36,856 nt of DNA, taken from the NCBI GenBank assembly GCA_030616535.1, contig JAUWXE010000003.1, forward strand, positions 1-36,856, in the 5' to 3' direction. The translations under genes were made by a program, and so were the position numbers. This stretch comes from Candidatus Aerophobota bacterium. GTDB taxonomy: Bacteria; Aerophobota; Aerophobia; Aerophobales; AE-B3A. The notes beneath the pieces are model-generated. The model saw only the letters and a list, made by a program, of their open reading frames with translations, was not told where the DNA came from and searched no databases. This document shows, piece after piece, positions 24,461 through 33,983 of this stretch; within the stretch, counting starts at the first letter, position 1; each line of letters begins with the position of its first letter.

Positions 24461-25028
24461 ATTTTGATTGGATGCCATAACATATTGAAGCTGCCCCCAC
24501 AAGTTTAAGCGCATCTCCCGGCAAAAAAGGAATTAATCCTAGATAAAGACTCTGCCCTATTCCAATTCTTAGCAAACAAGCTAACCATAAGGTTCCTAAA
24601 AAGAGGATAACTCCTTCTCCTACTCCCATAATTAACATCAGGGACAAGAGATTGCTTTTTTTCTTTTCGGCCATTCTTCCCACCAGATAAGCAGCTAAAA
24701 CAAAACCAATGAGATAACCGCCTGTGGGTCCAACCAGACGAGATACTCCCCCGCTAACCCCAGCAAAAATAGGCAGACCCAGCCCTCCTAATCCCAGGTA
24801 GAACAATTGGGATAAAGCTCCTAACTTTCTTCCCAAAATGGCTCCCCCCAGGAGAACAAAGAAGGTCTGTAGAGTTATGGGAACAGGAGTAAAGGGGAGA
24901 GGGATCCATACGAAGGCACCCAGAGCCGTAAGAGTGGTAAACGTAGCTACTCCTATCAAGTTATAACTTGTCCGGGAAAGAGGAATTTCTCGAGTTAATG
25001 TATGTTTTAAACTTTGTGTTATGAGCAT
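24435..25028 (-). CDS. bioY: biotin transporter BioY
   Basis: The membrane S component of an ECF-type biotin importer, 197 residues with about six hydrophobic segments. The family motifs are IPLPFTPVPITLQTF and GLGGLGLPIFAGVSGG, then GPTGGYLIGF near residue 100. No ECF ATPase or T component is nearby, so it may use shared ones. The gene overlaps rimI at the 3' end and sits 23 bases after the EF-G-like gene on the same strand. Biotin need suggests the cell does not make enough of it; that is inference. Confidence 0.93.
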   Translation of the reverse strand: MLITQSLKHTLTREIPLSRTSYNLIGVATFTTLTALGAFVWIPLPFTPVPITLQTFFVLLGGAILGRKLGALSQLFYLGLGGLGLPIFAGVSGGVSRLVGPTGGYLIGFVLAAYLVGRMAEKKKSNLLSLMLIMGVGEGVILFLGTLWLACLLRIGIGQSLYLGLIPFLPGDALKLVGAASICYGIQSKFITSSNKQ

Positions 25029-25051
25029 CGGTTAGTTCCCACCAAACTTAT

Positions 25052-27070
25052 CTAATGTGATTTCTTGGCTTGAGCAATTATTCTTTGAGCTATCTCATCA
25101 GGAACTCTCTCGTAATGAGAAAACTTCTTGGCAAAAGCTCCTCTCCCTTGAGTTATGCTGCGAAGCGAGGTTGAATAATTATGGAGCTCCGCCAGAGGGA
25201 CAGTTGCCCTTATCCTCTGTCTTCCTTGAGACGGCTCTACTTCTAGAATTTTTCCTCTCCGCGAGTTTAGGTCTCCGTTAGCATCCCCGAGGAACTCATC
25301 GGGGACCTCAACTTCCAGCTCTCCAATAGGCTCTAAAAGGATAGGCTTAGCCTGCTCCACTGCCTTTTTTAGCCCCATAGAGGCAGCAATATGAAAGGCT
25401 ATGTCAGAGGAATCCACGGGGTGATAGGTGCCGTCAAATAGGATGACCTCCAGGTCTACCAAGGGATAGGAGGCTAAAATTCCTTTTTTTAGGGCCTCTT
25501 TAGCTCCCTTCTCTACTGCAAGAATATAGCGAGAAGGAACCACTCCCCCTTTGATTTTGTCTATAAATCTAACCCCTTCCCCCCGAGGTAGAGGCCGAAC
25601 TCGTAGCCAAACATCCCCATATTGCCCGTGACCCCCCGTCTGGCGTTTATACTTTCCCTGTGCTTCTGCAGATACTGCAATGGTTTCTCGGTAAGGAACC
25701 CTTGGCTCCTCGGTCTGGACCTCAACATTAAATTCGGTCTTTAAGCGGTCAATCATAATCTCCAGGTGTACTTCTCCCGTTCCAGAGAGAATAGTTTGTC
25801 CCGATTCCTTGTCCGTCTCTATTTTAAGGAGGGGGTCTACTTTGACTAATTTGGCCAGGGCCATGCTCATCTTTTTCTCGTCCTTTTCTCCTTTTGGTTT
25901 AAGAGCTATGGAAGTGGTGGGTTCAGGAAACTGCAAAGGAGGAAAGGTGACCGGATTGTCTCTGGCACACAAAACATCCCCTGTATCAGTTTTTTTTAGC
26001 TTAGCTACCGCTCCTGTGTCACCAGCCACTACGTGGGGAGTTTCTTCTCTTGAGCTACCCTGCATTAGATAAATCTGGCCTATTTTTTCCTCTGTCCTTT
26101 TGGTAGAGTTATAAATAGTGGTACCCGAGGAAAAAACACCTGAAAGAACCTTAAAAAGGTTTATCTCCCCCAGATGTGCTTCAAGAAGAGTCTGAAAGAC
26201 AAAGGCAGAAGGAGGTTCCTTCTCCGCTGATTCTTTAAGTTTGGGAGAAGGTAAAAAATCTACTATGGTGTCTAAAAGAAGATCAATTCCTACATTTTTG
26301 GTGGCCGAACCAAAAAGAAGAGGAGTAAATGTATGGTTAGCAATGCCGTCTCTTAGACCCTTTTTAATTTCAGCTTCCGTTAATTCTTCTGTCTCCAGAT
26401 ATTTTTCAATGAGAGTATCATCTGTTTCGGCAACTGCTTCCAGCAATTTTTTTCTAAACTTTTCTACCTCTTTTTCTAAATCCTTAGGAATCTTTACCTC
26501 TTTAGCTTTTCCTTCCTCATACATCCTTCCCCTCATCAAGATCAGGTCAACAACTCCCAAGGAAACTTTATCGGAAGTTATGGGAATCTGTAAAGGAAGA
26601 CAAAGGCTAGAGAATTCTTTTTCTATTCTGGAGGTTAGTTCAGAAAAATCTACGGTTTCTTCGTCTATTTTGTTCAAGAATATCAAAGGGAAGACTTTTT
26701 CCTCCTCTGCATATTGCCAAGCCTTTCTGGTTTCACTACCTGTGAGGGTCGAGGGAGTGATAACCATCAGGGCTATCTCTGCCACTCTGAGCAGTGCCCG
26801 AATCTTGGGCACAAAGTCTGTAAAACCGGGTCCGTCCAAAAGATTAATCTTATGGTCCCGCCAGGGTAGATGAAAAAGGGAAGGATTTATACTGAATCCT
26901 CGTTTTTTCTCTATCTGATCATAGTCAGAGAGAGTATTTCCCTGTGCTATACTTCCCATTTTATTTATGAGCTTAGCTTGATAAAGAAAAGCTTCAACCA
27001 GGGATGTCTTTCCTGTTCCCTGACCCCCAATTATGGCTACATTTCTCAGTTTTTCAGCGAAAGTTGGCAT
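25052..27070 (-). CDS. elongation factor G-like GTPase
   Basis: A 672-residue paralogue of EF-G. GTPase motifs are GGQGTGKTS in place of the usual AHIDAGKTT, LLDGPGFTDF for DTPGHVDF, NKID and FGSATKN. The domain IV mark QTGGHGQYGDVWLRVRPL and the C-terminal RGKILEVEPS are kept. The altered P-loop and G3 place it in the EF-G-like side group rather than true translocation factors. Its function is uncertain; ribosome recycling or a stress role is possible. TGGAGG lies before the ATG. It is followed by bioY and preceded by a secreted DUF4139-like protein. Confidence 0.85.
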   Translation of the reverse strand: MPTFAEKLRNVAIIGGQGTGKTSLVEAFLYQAKLINKMGSIAQGNTLSDYDQIEKKRGFSINPSLFHLPWRDHKINLLDGPGFTDFVPKIRALLRVAEIALMVITPSTLTGSETRKAWQYAEEEKVFPLIFLNKIDEETVDFSELTSRIEKEFSSLCLPLQIPITSDKVSLGVVDLILMRGRMYEEGKAKEVKIPKDLEKEVEKFRKKLLEAVAETDDTLIEKYLETEELTEAEIKKGLRDGIANHTFTPLLFGSATKNVGIDLLLDTIVDFLPSPKLKESAEKEPPSAFVFQTLLEAHLGEINLFKVLSGVFSSGTTIYNSTKRTEEKIGQIYLMQGSSREETPHVVAGDTGAVAKLKKTDTGDVLCARDNPVTFPPLQFPEPTTSIALKPKGEKDEKKMSMALAKLVKVDPLLKIETDKESGQTILSGTGEVHLEIMIDRLKTEFNVEVQTEEPRVPYRETIAVSAEAQGKYKRQTGGHGQYGDVWLRVRPLPRGEGVRFIDKIKGGVVPSRYILAVEKGAKEALKKGILASYPLVDLEVILFDGTYHPVDSSDIAFHIAASMGLKKAVEQAKPILLEPIGELEVEVPDEFLGDANGDLNSRRGKILEVEPSQGRQRIRATVPLAELHNYSTSLRSITQGRGAFAKKFSHYERVPDEIAQRIIAQAKKSH

Positions 27071-27091
27071 ACTGGGCCTCCAGTATTTGGG

Positions 27092-28219
27092 CTATTTGGT
27101 GGTTGCCTTATATTGAATTTCTTTTTTTTGTCCCCCAGGAACTTCAACCTCATACACAACAAGATTTTCTTCTTTTATATAATTTTCAGGTCTACTTTCT
27201 AAAATAGTCCATTCTCCATAAAAATGTTCCACGACTTGCACCGTCATAGATAGGTTGGCTGAGTTATAAAGAATTATCTTATAGCTAAATTCCTTCTCAG
27301 AGGTTGGTAGTTGCTGATAAGAAGTCTGAACTCTCTCCCCTTTCAAGTCCTTCGCTTCTCCTAAAAAAATTCTCACCTCTCTCTCGGGAGGAGTCTCGGG
27401 AAGAATATCCTGACCAATAAAGTTTATCTTGTCTCCCAGGCCCATCTTATAAACATAGACCGGACCCTGGGGAAGAGGCGTACCTAATCCGAGATCGGGT
27501 GAATTTTTTAATAAAAGTTCCTCTCTCACCTCCTCCCCATATTTTGCTCCATCAAAAAGATAGACCTTTTTTATGGGGATGCCTCTAGCGGTGAAAAGTA
27601 GGATTCTTTTCTTTTCACCTAATCTAAGAGTGATGGGATAGGTAACAGAATAAGAAAAATTTTGTGAGTCAGAAAGATAAGATTCTAATGGATTTCCTCT
27701 TGAGGCTGGTTTCTCGGCCTCCTGCTCGATCTGCCAAGGCAATTGCGTGGTTAAAGTTAGATAAACCTGAGAGAAGTTCACTCCACTTTTGTTTTCTACA
27801 GTTGCCCAGGCTGATAGATCCATAAATCTATCCTCTTTGTCTACCGCAACCTGATAACTCACTTTCCAATCCAGTCCAGTAGTTAGGTAAACAACTCTTA
27901 GAGTGGTTTCTTCTTCCTTTTCCGACCTTACTTTCCACGAAAGTAACGAATTAGAGCTATATTCTTGTTCTAGAAATTGACATCCCTCTGCCTGAGGGTA
28001 AACTGAATCCAGAATCATTCCTTTTTCCACCGGGCCAATAGTTATTTCATTAATCCCGACTTTTAACTTTATTATGCTTATCTTTTCAACTAAATTAAGA
28101 TTGTTAGGGAAAATGGTTATTCTGGTTATCGGCTCCTGGGCCCTTACCAGAAGCGGTAAGTAGAGACAAAGGACAGCAACCTCTGCTAACAGAAAAATAA
28201 TTCCTATTTTTTTACTCAC
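27092..28219 (-). CDS. secreted DUF4139-like protein
   Basis: A 375-residue protein with an N-terminal signal peptide (positive MSKK, hydrophobic core IGIIFLLAEVAVLCLYLPLL, likely cut near VRAQ). The body looks like DUF4139 family proteins, with the strand-rich GLDWKVSYQV, MDLSAWATVENKSGVNFSQV and a C-terminal EYQYK-like ending (GGQKKEIQYKA). The family has no firm molecular function. It starts with GTG at 28219 with only a weak ribosome site, 17 bases after fabH, and is probably co-transcribed with fabH. Confidence 0.7.
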   Translation of the reverse strand: MSKKIGIIFLLAEVAVLCLYLPLLVRAQEPITRITIFPNNLNLVEKISIIKLKVGINEITIGPVEKGMILDSVYPQAEGCQFLEQEYSSNSLLSWKVRSEKEEETTLRVVYLTTGLDWKVSYQVAVDKEDRFMDLSAWATVENKSGVNFSQVYLTLTTQLPWQIEQEAEKPASRGNPLESYLSDSQNFSYSVTYPITLRLGEKKRILLFTARGIPIKKVYLFDGAKYGEEVREELLLKNSPDLGLGTPLPQGPVYVYKMGLGDKINFIGQDILPETPPEREVRIFLGEAKDLKGERVQTSYQQLPTSEKEFSYKIILYNSANLSMTVQVVEHFYGEWTILESRPENYIKEENLVVYEVEVPGGQKKEIQYKATTK

Positions 28220-28235
28220 TAGGATTCTCTTTTCT

Positions 28236-29222
28236 TTACCATTCTATGGCTAAGGAGGCCCAGGTGAGCCCGCCTCCGAATGAGGTGAGGACTACCTTGT
28301 CTCCTTTTTTTATCTTTTTCTGGCGCACTGCCTGATCCAAGGCTACAGCACAAGAAGCGGCCGACATATTCCCACATTGATCCAGATTTACATATACTCT
28401 ATCCATACTCAGGCCTATCCTTTTGGCTACTGCTTTAATGATACGAAGATTAGCCTGGTGTGGGATAAAAAAATCTACGTCTTCATAGGTAAGGTCTCCC
28501 TTCTGTAAAGAGACATCTACTGCTCGAACCATTATCTTCACGGCTCTTTTGAATAGCTCATTTCCCCGCATTTTCATATAATGTTGTCTATTCTTTACTG
28601 TCTCAAAGGTGGCCGGTAGCCTCGAACCACCTGCCGGGACCCCTACCAAATTCGCCCCTTCTCCATCTGCTCCCAAATAGCTAGAGATTATTCCACTACC
28701 GTCATCAGATGGTCTCAAGATAGCCGCTCCAGCTCCGTCGGCAAAGATAACACAGGTGTTTCGGTCTTCCCAGTCGATGATCTTGGAAAGAGTTTCTGCG
28801 GCTACAACCAGGATGGTATTATAAGTTCGGGTGGCAATAAACTGACTTCCTATGCTAAGCCCATAAAGAAAACCGGAACAGGCAGCCTCCAGATCAAAGG
28901 AAGCGACCTTGCCCATCCCTAATCTTTCCTGAAGAATGCAGGCAGTAGCAGGGAAGATCATATCTGGGGTAATGGTGGCTACTATGATCATATCCAGGTC
29001 CTGAGGTTCAATTTTAGCGGCCTCTATTGCCATCCTAGAAGCCTTGTAAGCTAAATCTGATGCTGCCTCATCTTTATCAGCGATTCGCCTTTCTTTAATT
29101 CCAGTTCTGGTAGATATCCATTCATCGGAGGTATTCACCATCTTCTCCAAATCGGCATTGGTCAAAACTTTATCGGGAATGTAGGATCCCGTTCCGACTA
29201 TCTTCGTTTTCCTCATTTTCAT
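28236..29222 (-). CDS. fabH: 3-oxoacyl-ACP synthase III (FabH)
   Basis: Starts fatty acid synthesis by condensing acetyl-CoA (or a branched acyl-CoA) with malonyl-ACP. 328 residues with the Cys-His-Asn triad: Cys115 (LEAACSGF), His255 (IPHQANLRI) and Asn285 (CGNMSAAS). The usual YGN is CGN here. The C-terminal GGGLTWAS is typical. The start overlaps plsX by 53 bases at ATG 29222, or 47 if the ATG at 29216 is used. The plsX-fabH order is the normal lipid operon order. Confidence 0.95.
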   Translation of the reverse strand: MKMRKTKIVGTGSYIPDKVLTNADLEKMVNTSDEWISTRTGIKERRIADKDEAASDLAYKASRMAIEAAKIEPQDLDMIIVATITPDMIFPATACILQERLGMGKVASFDLEAACSGFLYGLSIGSQFIATRTYNTILVVAAETLSKIIDWEDRNTCVIFADGAGAAILRPSDDGSGIISSYLGADGEGANLVGVPAGGSRLPATFETVKNRQHYMKMRGNELFKRAVKIMVRAVDVSLQKGDLTYEDVDFFIPHQANLRIIKAVAKRIGLSMDRVYVNLDQCGNMSAASCAVALDQAVRQKKIKKGDKVVLTSFGGGLTWASLAIEW

Positions 29223-30225
29223 TCTCCATCTCTCTATTTCTCGCCAAAACTTTCTCTATATGGTAATTCATCTTTTCCTTGGCAAATTGGAAACTTTCAA
29301 GAACAGCGTTTTTGATGGCTTTGCTTGAAGAAGCACCATGGGCAATTACGCAGACTCCATTCACCCCTAAAAGAGGAACCCCACCATACTCGGCATAATC
29401 GAGGTTTTTGTTTACCTGTATCAGCCACCCACGAGAAAGAATCCCCCCTAAGCCAGCCAAGCTACTCCTTGCCAATTCATTTATTATGGAAAGCGCAGTT
29501 TTTGCAAATCCCTCGGCAAACTTTAAGATGATGTTTCCTATAAATCCATCACATACAACTACCTCCACCTTCCCGCTGGTAATATCCCTGCCTTCTATGT
29601 TCCCCACAAAATTCAAAGAAGATTCTTTCATAAGCTTAAAGGCTTGAAGAACCAGATCGTTTCCTTTGTTCTCCTCCTCCCCAATGCTGAGCAGTCCCAC
29701 TCGAGGAGTTCTTATACGGAGTATCTTATACGCATATATACTTCCCATCATAGCAAATTGAAGTAGGTGATAAGGCCGACAATCAACATTGGCCCCTACA
29801 TCCAAAAGAACCACTTTTTTTCCATTTAAAGTAGGGAAAACCGCAGCCAAACAAGGGCGCTTCACTCCCTTCAATTTCCCCAGCTTAAATAGACTCGCTG
29901 TCATCACTGCGCCGGTATTGCCTGCGCTGACCAATGCTTCTGCTTTTTTCTGGTTGAGTAAGTTCACAGCTACCGCTATGGAAGAATTCTTCTTCTCTTT
30001 TAAGGAGGCAGTGGCCGAATCAGTCATCTTAACTACCTGAGGGGCATGAACTATAGAAAAGGGGACCTCTTTAAAATGAGAGAGCCTGATCTCCTCCTCA
30101 ATCTTGTCCTTGTCTCCTACCAGAATTATTTCTATCTGAGGCGCCTCTTGTACTGCTCTAATAGCCCCCTCTACTACAATACCGATGCCTCTCTCGGCAC
30201 CCATAGCGTCAACGGCTATACGCAC
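29170..30225 (-). CDS. plsX: phosphate acyltransferase PlsX
   Basis: Makes acyl-phosphate from acyl-ACP for phospholipid synthesis. 351 residues with the N-terminal IAVDAMGAERG, ALVSAGNTGAVM, LLDVGANVDCRP and VCDGFIGNIILKFAEG. Starts with GTG at 30225, two bases after rpmF. The last ~20 residues (rich in Glu/Asn) run into fabH and exceed the usual length of about 330, so the C-terminal tail is probably not functional. Part of the rpmF-plsX-fabH group. Confidence 0.95.
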   Translation of the reverse strand: MRIAVDAMGAERGIGIVVEGAIRAVQEAPQIEIILVGDKDKIEEEIRLSHFKEVPFSIVHAPQVVKMTDSATASLKEKKNSSIAVAVNLLNQKKAEALVSAGNTGAVMTASLFKLGKLKGVKRPCLAAVFPTLNGKKVVLLDVGANVDCRPYHLLQFAMMGSIYAYKILRIRTPRVGLLSIGEEENKGNDLVLQAFKLMKESSLNFVGNIEGRDITSGKVEVVVCDGFIGNIILKFAEGFAKTALSIINELARSSLAGLGGILSRGWLIQVNKNLDYAEYGGVPLLGVNGVCVIAHGASSSKAIKNAVLESFQFAKEKMNYHIEKVLARNREMENENEENEDSRNGILHSR

Positions 30226-30227
30226 GA

Positions 30228-30434
30228 CTAGCCGGCCTCCTCTGCTTTTTTTTTCTTTTCTTTCACGATGAATGCCTGTCTACCTTTATAATAACCACAT
30301 TTTGGGCAAGCAAAGTGAGGCAGTGTGGGAGCCTTACACTGAGGACAAGCTGCAAGACGTGGGGATACGAGCTTGTCTTGCGAGACTCTACTTCTTTTTC
30401 GTGATTTTGAACGTTTTTTTTTAGGAACACCCAT
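30228..30434 (-). CDS. rpmF: 50S ribosomal protein L32
   Basis: A small basic ribosomal protein of 68 residues. It has the start MGVPKKKRSKSRKRSR and a zinc ribbon with two Cys pairs (CPQC and CPKC). It overlaps the acetate-CoA ligase gene by 14 bases and lies directly before plsX, an arrangement found in many bacteria. Confidence 0.96.
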   Translation of the reverse strand: MGVPKKKRSKSRKRSRVSQDKLVSPRLAACPQCKAPTLPHFACPKCGYYKGRQAFIVKEKKKKAEEAG

Positions 30435-32526
30435 TTCTCAACCTCAATCGGGCATCAACAACCACTCCTCCTTTTTCCCAAACTACTAGAGGATTGGCCT
30501 CTATTTCTAAAATCCGAGGGAAATCACATACCAGTTGAGAAAGTCTTAACAGCGCTTCTTCGACTTCCATTGCATCGGAGGGGGGTTCTTCCCTTACCCC
30601 TTTTAGTAATTTGGAGATTACCTTGGTCTCCTCAATCATCTCCTTAGTCCAGGAAGGGGTAAGAGGAACGAGTTTGGTGGAAACATCTCTATAAATCTCT
30701 ACGTATTTTCCTCCCAGCCCAAATTTAATGAGATGCCCAAAAACATCATCCCAGGAAACTCCTATAAGAACTTCTTTTCCTTCTTTAACCATGGGCTGAA
30801 TAGAAATCCCTCTTATTCTGTTATCTTCCACTATTTTTTTGGCCATTTCCCTTAGCTTGCAAAATGATGTTTCCACATCGGTGGGTTTTAGGTTTAGCAG
30901 AACCCCTCCGGTATCAGATTTATGCGATATAACGGGGGATTCGATCTTCATAGCCAGGGATGAATTTAGTCTTTCTGCTACCTCAAGGGCCTCATCTAGC
31001 TCCTTTACCAGATAATTCTCCACGGTGGGAATGCCGTAAGCTTTCATTATCTGGAGCGCTCTTTCTCCTCCAATTTCGAGATATCCCTCTTTTATCGATT
31101 CATTCAGAATGTGGTCAACTCGGGATTTGCTCACCGGGAAGGTCTTTACTACCTCCACTGGTCTTTTTAACCACTCACCATATCTAAACATCGCTTCAAA
31201 GACTCTGATAGCGTCTTCTGGATCTCCATAATTGGGAATTCCATTATTTCGTAAAATCTCTACGGCGCGTTTTATCTTCTTCTGACCCATAAAGCAGGTA
31301 AGGATAGTTTTTTTAGTTTCTGGGCAAATTTTTATTATTATGCTGGCTGTTTCATCCTCATCAGAACCACTTTGAGGTGTCAATAAAACTATGACTCCAT
31401 CCACATTTGGGTCAGTGAGAATTGCCTCCAGAGCAATCTCATACCTATCAGATTTAGCATCTCCCAAAATATCCACGGGATTAGCCAAGGAACTATCCTG
31501 GGGTAGTTTTTCCTTAAGTCTTTCCTTGGTCTGGTCCTCCAGGTTAGCCAACTCCAGAGAAAACTGCTCACAAGCATCGGCAGCCATAATGCCTGCCCCA
31601 CCCCCATTGGTTAGTAGAAGAACTCTCCTTCCTTGAGGAATTGGCTGAGAGGAAAACCCCCGAGCAAGATCAATTGCTTCCCGCAGAGAATTAGCTCTAA
31701 TTATTCCCGAGGCTTCGAAAGCTACGTCATAAGCCTCATCCTGTCCGGCTAAGGATCCTGTGTGGGAGGAAGCTGCTCTTTTTCCACCCTCTGATCGACC
31801 GGCCTTTATCATTATCACAGGCTTTCGGGACGTAACCTCCTTGGCCACTGAGATAAAATCTCTTCCTCTTCCAATACCTTCCAGGTACCCCAAGATAACA
31901 TCTGTCTCAGCATCATCCTTAAGCATGGCTAAAAAATCTACCTCATCTAAATCGGCCTTGTTGCCAAGACTGATAAACTTGGAAAGACCTATTCCTTCCC
32001 CTTCAGCCTTATCGAGAATAGCACAGCCTAGGGCACCTGATTGAGAGAGGAAGGCAATATTTCCCGGTGGAGGATTGGCAGGAGCAAAGGAAGCATTAAG
32101 ATGATGATGAGCATCGATTATGCCTAAAACATTGGGCCCAAGGATACGAATTCCCAGGTTCCTCGAGAGCTTGAACAGTTGTGATTCAAGCTCAGCTCCT
32201 TGCTCGCCCACTTCCTTAAAGCCGGCACTGATGATAACTACCGAATCGATCCCCTTGGCTCCACAATCCTGAATCACCGAGGGGACCCATCGGCTCGGGA
32301 CAACTACGATAGCCAAATCGATAGAGTGGGGGACCTCAACTAGATTGGGGTAAGCTTTGATTCCCATTATCCGGGTAGTGGAATCAGCCTTAGCATTTAT
32401 AGGGAAAATTCTCCCCGGGAATCCACCTTTCAATAGATTTTCCAGGATCTGATTTCCCAATTTCATTTCCTTGATAGATGCGCCTACCACCGCTACCGAA
32501 TCGGGCTTAAAAAATTTTTCTAGCAA
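30421..32526 (-). CDS. acetate-CoA ligase (ADP-forming), fused alpha-beta
   Basis: Converts acyl-CoA, ADP and phosphate to the acid and ATP, or the reverse; typical of fermenting anaerobes. 701 residues: a CoA-binding domain (SVAVVGAS), then succinyl-CoA ligase-like domains with SQSGALGCAILD and the phosphorylated His255 in SSHTGSLAGQD, then an ATP-grasp half (about 480-701) with MKIESPVISHKSDTGGV. The start is TTG at 32526 with AAGGGA before it. It overlaps rpmF by 14 bases. Its place between coaD and rpmF-plsX-fabH is where several Gram-positive and thermophile genomes have acetate kinase or DUF177, so acetate metabolism is coupled to the same transcript here. Confidence 0.9.
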   Translation of the reverse strand: MLEKFFKPDSVAVVGASIKEMKLGNQILENLLKGGFPGRIFPINAKADSTTRIMGIKAYPNLVEVPHSIDLAIVVVPSRWVPSVIQDCGAKGIDSVVIISAGFKEVGEQGAELESQLFKLSRNLGIRILGPNVLGIIDAHHHLNASFAPANPPPGNIAFLSQSGALGCAILDKAEGEGIGLSKFISLGNKADLDEVDFLAMLKDDAETDVILGYLEGIGRGRDFISVAKEVTSRKPVIMIKAGRSEGGKRAASSHTGSLAGQDEAYDVAFEASGIIRANSLREAIDLARGFSSQPIPQGRRVLLLTNGGGAGIMAADACEQFSLELANLEDQTKERLKEKLPQDSSLANPVDILGDAKSDRYEIALEAILTDPNVDGVIVLLTPQSGSDEDETASIIIKICPETKKTILTCFMGQKKIKRAVEILRNNGIPNYGDPEDAIRVFEAMFRYGEWLKRPVEVVKTFPVSKSRVDHILNESIKEGYLEIGGERALQIMKAYGIPTVENYLVKELDEALEVAERLNSSLAMKIESPVISHKSDTGGVLLNLKPTDVETSFCKLREMAKKIVEDNRIRGISIQPMVKEGKEVLIGVSWDDVFGHLIKFGLGGKYVEIYRDVSTKLVPLTPSWTKEMIEETKVISKLLKGVREEPPSDAMEVEEALLRLSQLVCDFPRILEIEANPLVVWEKGGVVVDARLRLRNGCS

Positions 32527-32606
32527 TTTTTCCCTTTTTTAAAATCTACCATACCTTCTTTCTTTGGTCAAGAGAATCTCGTGATTCTATCCGAAGTGAG
32601 GTTCTT

Positions 32607-33107
32607 TTAAACTTTAAGTTTTTCCAAAAGCTTTTCTCTTACCAAATCGGGGATTAAATCCCGGGTACTACCACCTAATTTGACGATCTCCTTGATTATG
32701 CTGGAGGAAAGGTAGGAGTAATGCTGGTTGGTCATAAGGTAGACAGTTTCAATCTTAGAGTTTAGTTTTCTATTCATCAGGTCCATTTGGAACTCATGCT
32801 CAAAATCAGAAAGAGCCCGCAGGCCCCTGATGATGAAACGAGCTTCTTTTTTCTCAGCGTAATGAACAAGTAAGCCTTGAAAACTCTCAACCTCTATTTC
32901 AGGACAACCTTTAAGAACCTCCCGGATCAACTTAACCCTCTCTTTTGCCGTAAATAAAAATTCCTTTAAAGGATTATCGTTAACGGCTATAATTATCTTA
33001 TCAAATAAAGATTTACTCCTTTTCAGGATATCCAGGTGCCCATTGGTAATGGGATCAAAACTTCCCGGATAAACGGCAATCCTGCGTGTAGTAGAAGATT
33101 GGTCCAT
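32607..33107 (-). CDS. coaD: phosphopantetheine adenylyltransferase
   Basis: The penultimate step of coenzyme A synthesis. 166 residues with the nucleotidyltransferase motif YPGSFDPITNGHLDI, the FIIRGLRALSDFEHE stretch and the YLSSSIIKEI motif. It follows the Nudix gene by 3 bases and precedes the ADP-forming ligase, which uses CoA. Confidence 0.95.
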   Translation of the reverse strand: MDQSSTTRRIAVYPGSFDPITNGHLDILKRSKSLFDKIIIAVNDNPLKEFLFTAKERVKLIREVLKGCPEIEVESFQGLLVHYAEKKEARFIIRGLRALSDFEHEFQMDLMNRKLNSKIETVYLMTNQHYSYLSSSIIKEIVKLGGSTRDLIPDLVREKLLEKLKV

Positions 33108-33110
33108 CTC

Positions 33111-33983
33111 TTACTCTTTTGAGGCAAAATAGTCTTCTAAAATCTGTCGGTGATCGAAGGCTAGATCTTGAGGAAGTTCTTCCCTTCCGAAAACTTTTAT
33201 TTTTTTGGCATCATCTCTAGCTTTCAGTTTTCCTTGCCCTCTGGCAGTAAAAACAGTGGTGATGGTGTGACAGCGTGGATCTCTTTTGGGATTGGAATAG
33301 ACACGAAACTGCCGCAGCTCCTTTATCTCTAGATTGGTCTCTTCCTTGGTTTCTCGCCGAGCAGCCTCTTCTAAAGATTCTCCATAATTTACAAATCCTC
33401 CCGGTAAAGCCCACCCGGAGGGTGGATTCTTTCTGTTTATCAAAACAATTCCTTTGTCCTTCTCCACTATGGTATCCACCGTAGGAACAGGGTTACGGAA
33501 GGTTCGAAAGGAATCACTTATAATTTCCCTATGAGAAGAAAATGCAAGGGGAGGAAGGTGATTCTTAGGAAAAGACTTAACCTCGTTTACTTCCTTTCCC
33601 GGAGAGTAAATCCGTGATTGAAAAGTTATCTTGTATCCAATGATAACTACTGGTCTATAGAGTTCTGATTTACTTCGGTATACCCCTATCAATCCGGCTA
33701 GTTCTCCTTTTATCCCTATCTCTTCCTCTATTTCCCTTAGGACAGCTTCTCCCGGTGATTCATCTTCTTCCATGAATCCTCCCGGTAAGGCCCATTTTCC
33801 TTTGCCAGGATCAATACCCCTCCGTATCAACAGTATCTGTTCATCATCTCTGGATAAGACTCCCACAACTACAGGAAGAGGATTTCGATAGTGAACGCTG
33901 CCACACTGCCGGCAAACCAGCCTACTGCGACTGTCGATTTCTTTAGCCTCAAGCACTCCTCCACACTCAATACAATATTGCAT
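33111..33983 (-). CDS. tandem Nudix hydrolase with N-terminal zinc ribbon
   Basis: A 290-residue protein. Residues 1-35 form a zinc ribbon (CIEC and CRQC) as in NADH pyrophosphatase-like Nudix proteins. The first Nudix domain has a full box, [21 protein letters not shown] then IGI. A second domain near 165-290 has [21 protein letters not shown] followed by TNL, so the last two box positions differ. Each domain starts a WALPGG strand, which suggests an internal duplication. The substrate is likely a nucleoside diphosphate derivative but cannot be told. It is tightly linked to coaD. Confidence 0.82.
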   Translation of the reverse strand: MQYCIECGGVLEAKEIDSRSRLVCRQCGSVHYRNPLPVVVGVLSRDDEQILLIRRGIDPGKGKWALPGGFMEEDESPGEAVLREIEEEIGIKGELAGLIGVYRSKSELYRPVVIIGYKITFQSRIYSPGKEVNEVKSFPKNHLPPLAFSSHREIISDSFRTFRNPVPTVDTIVEKDKGIVLINRKNPPSGWALPGGFVNYGESLEEAARRETKEETNLEIKELRQFRVYSNPKRDPRCHTITTVFTARGQGKLKARDDAKKIKVFGREELPQDLAFDHRQILEDYFASKE

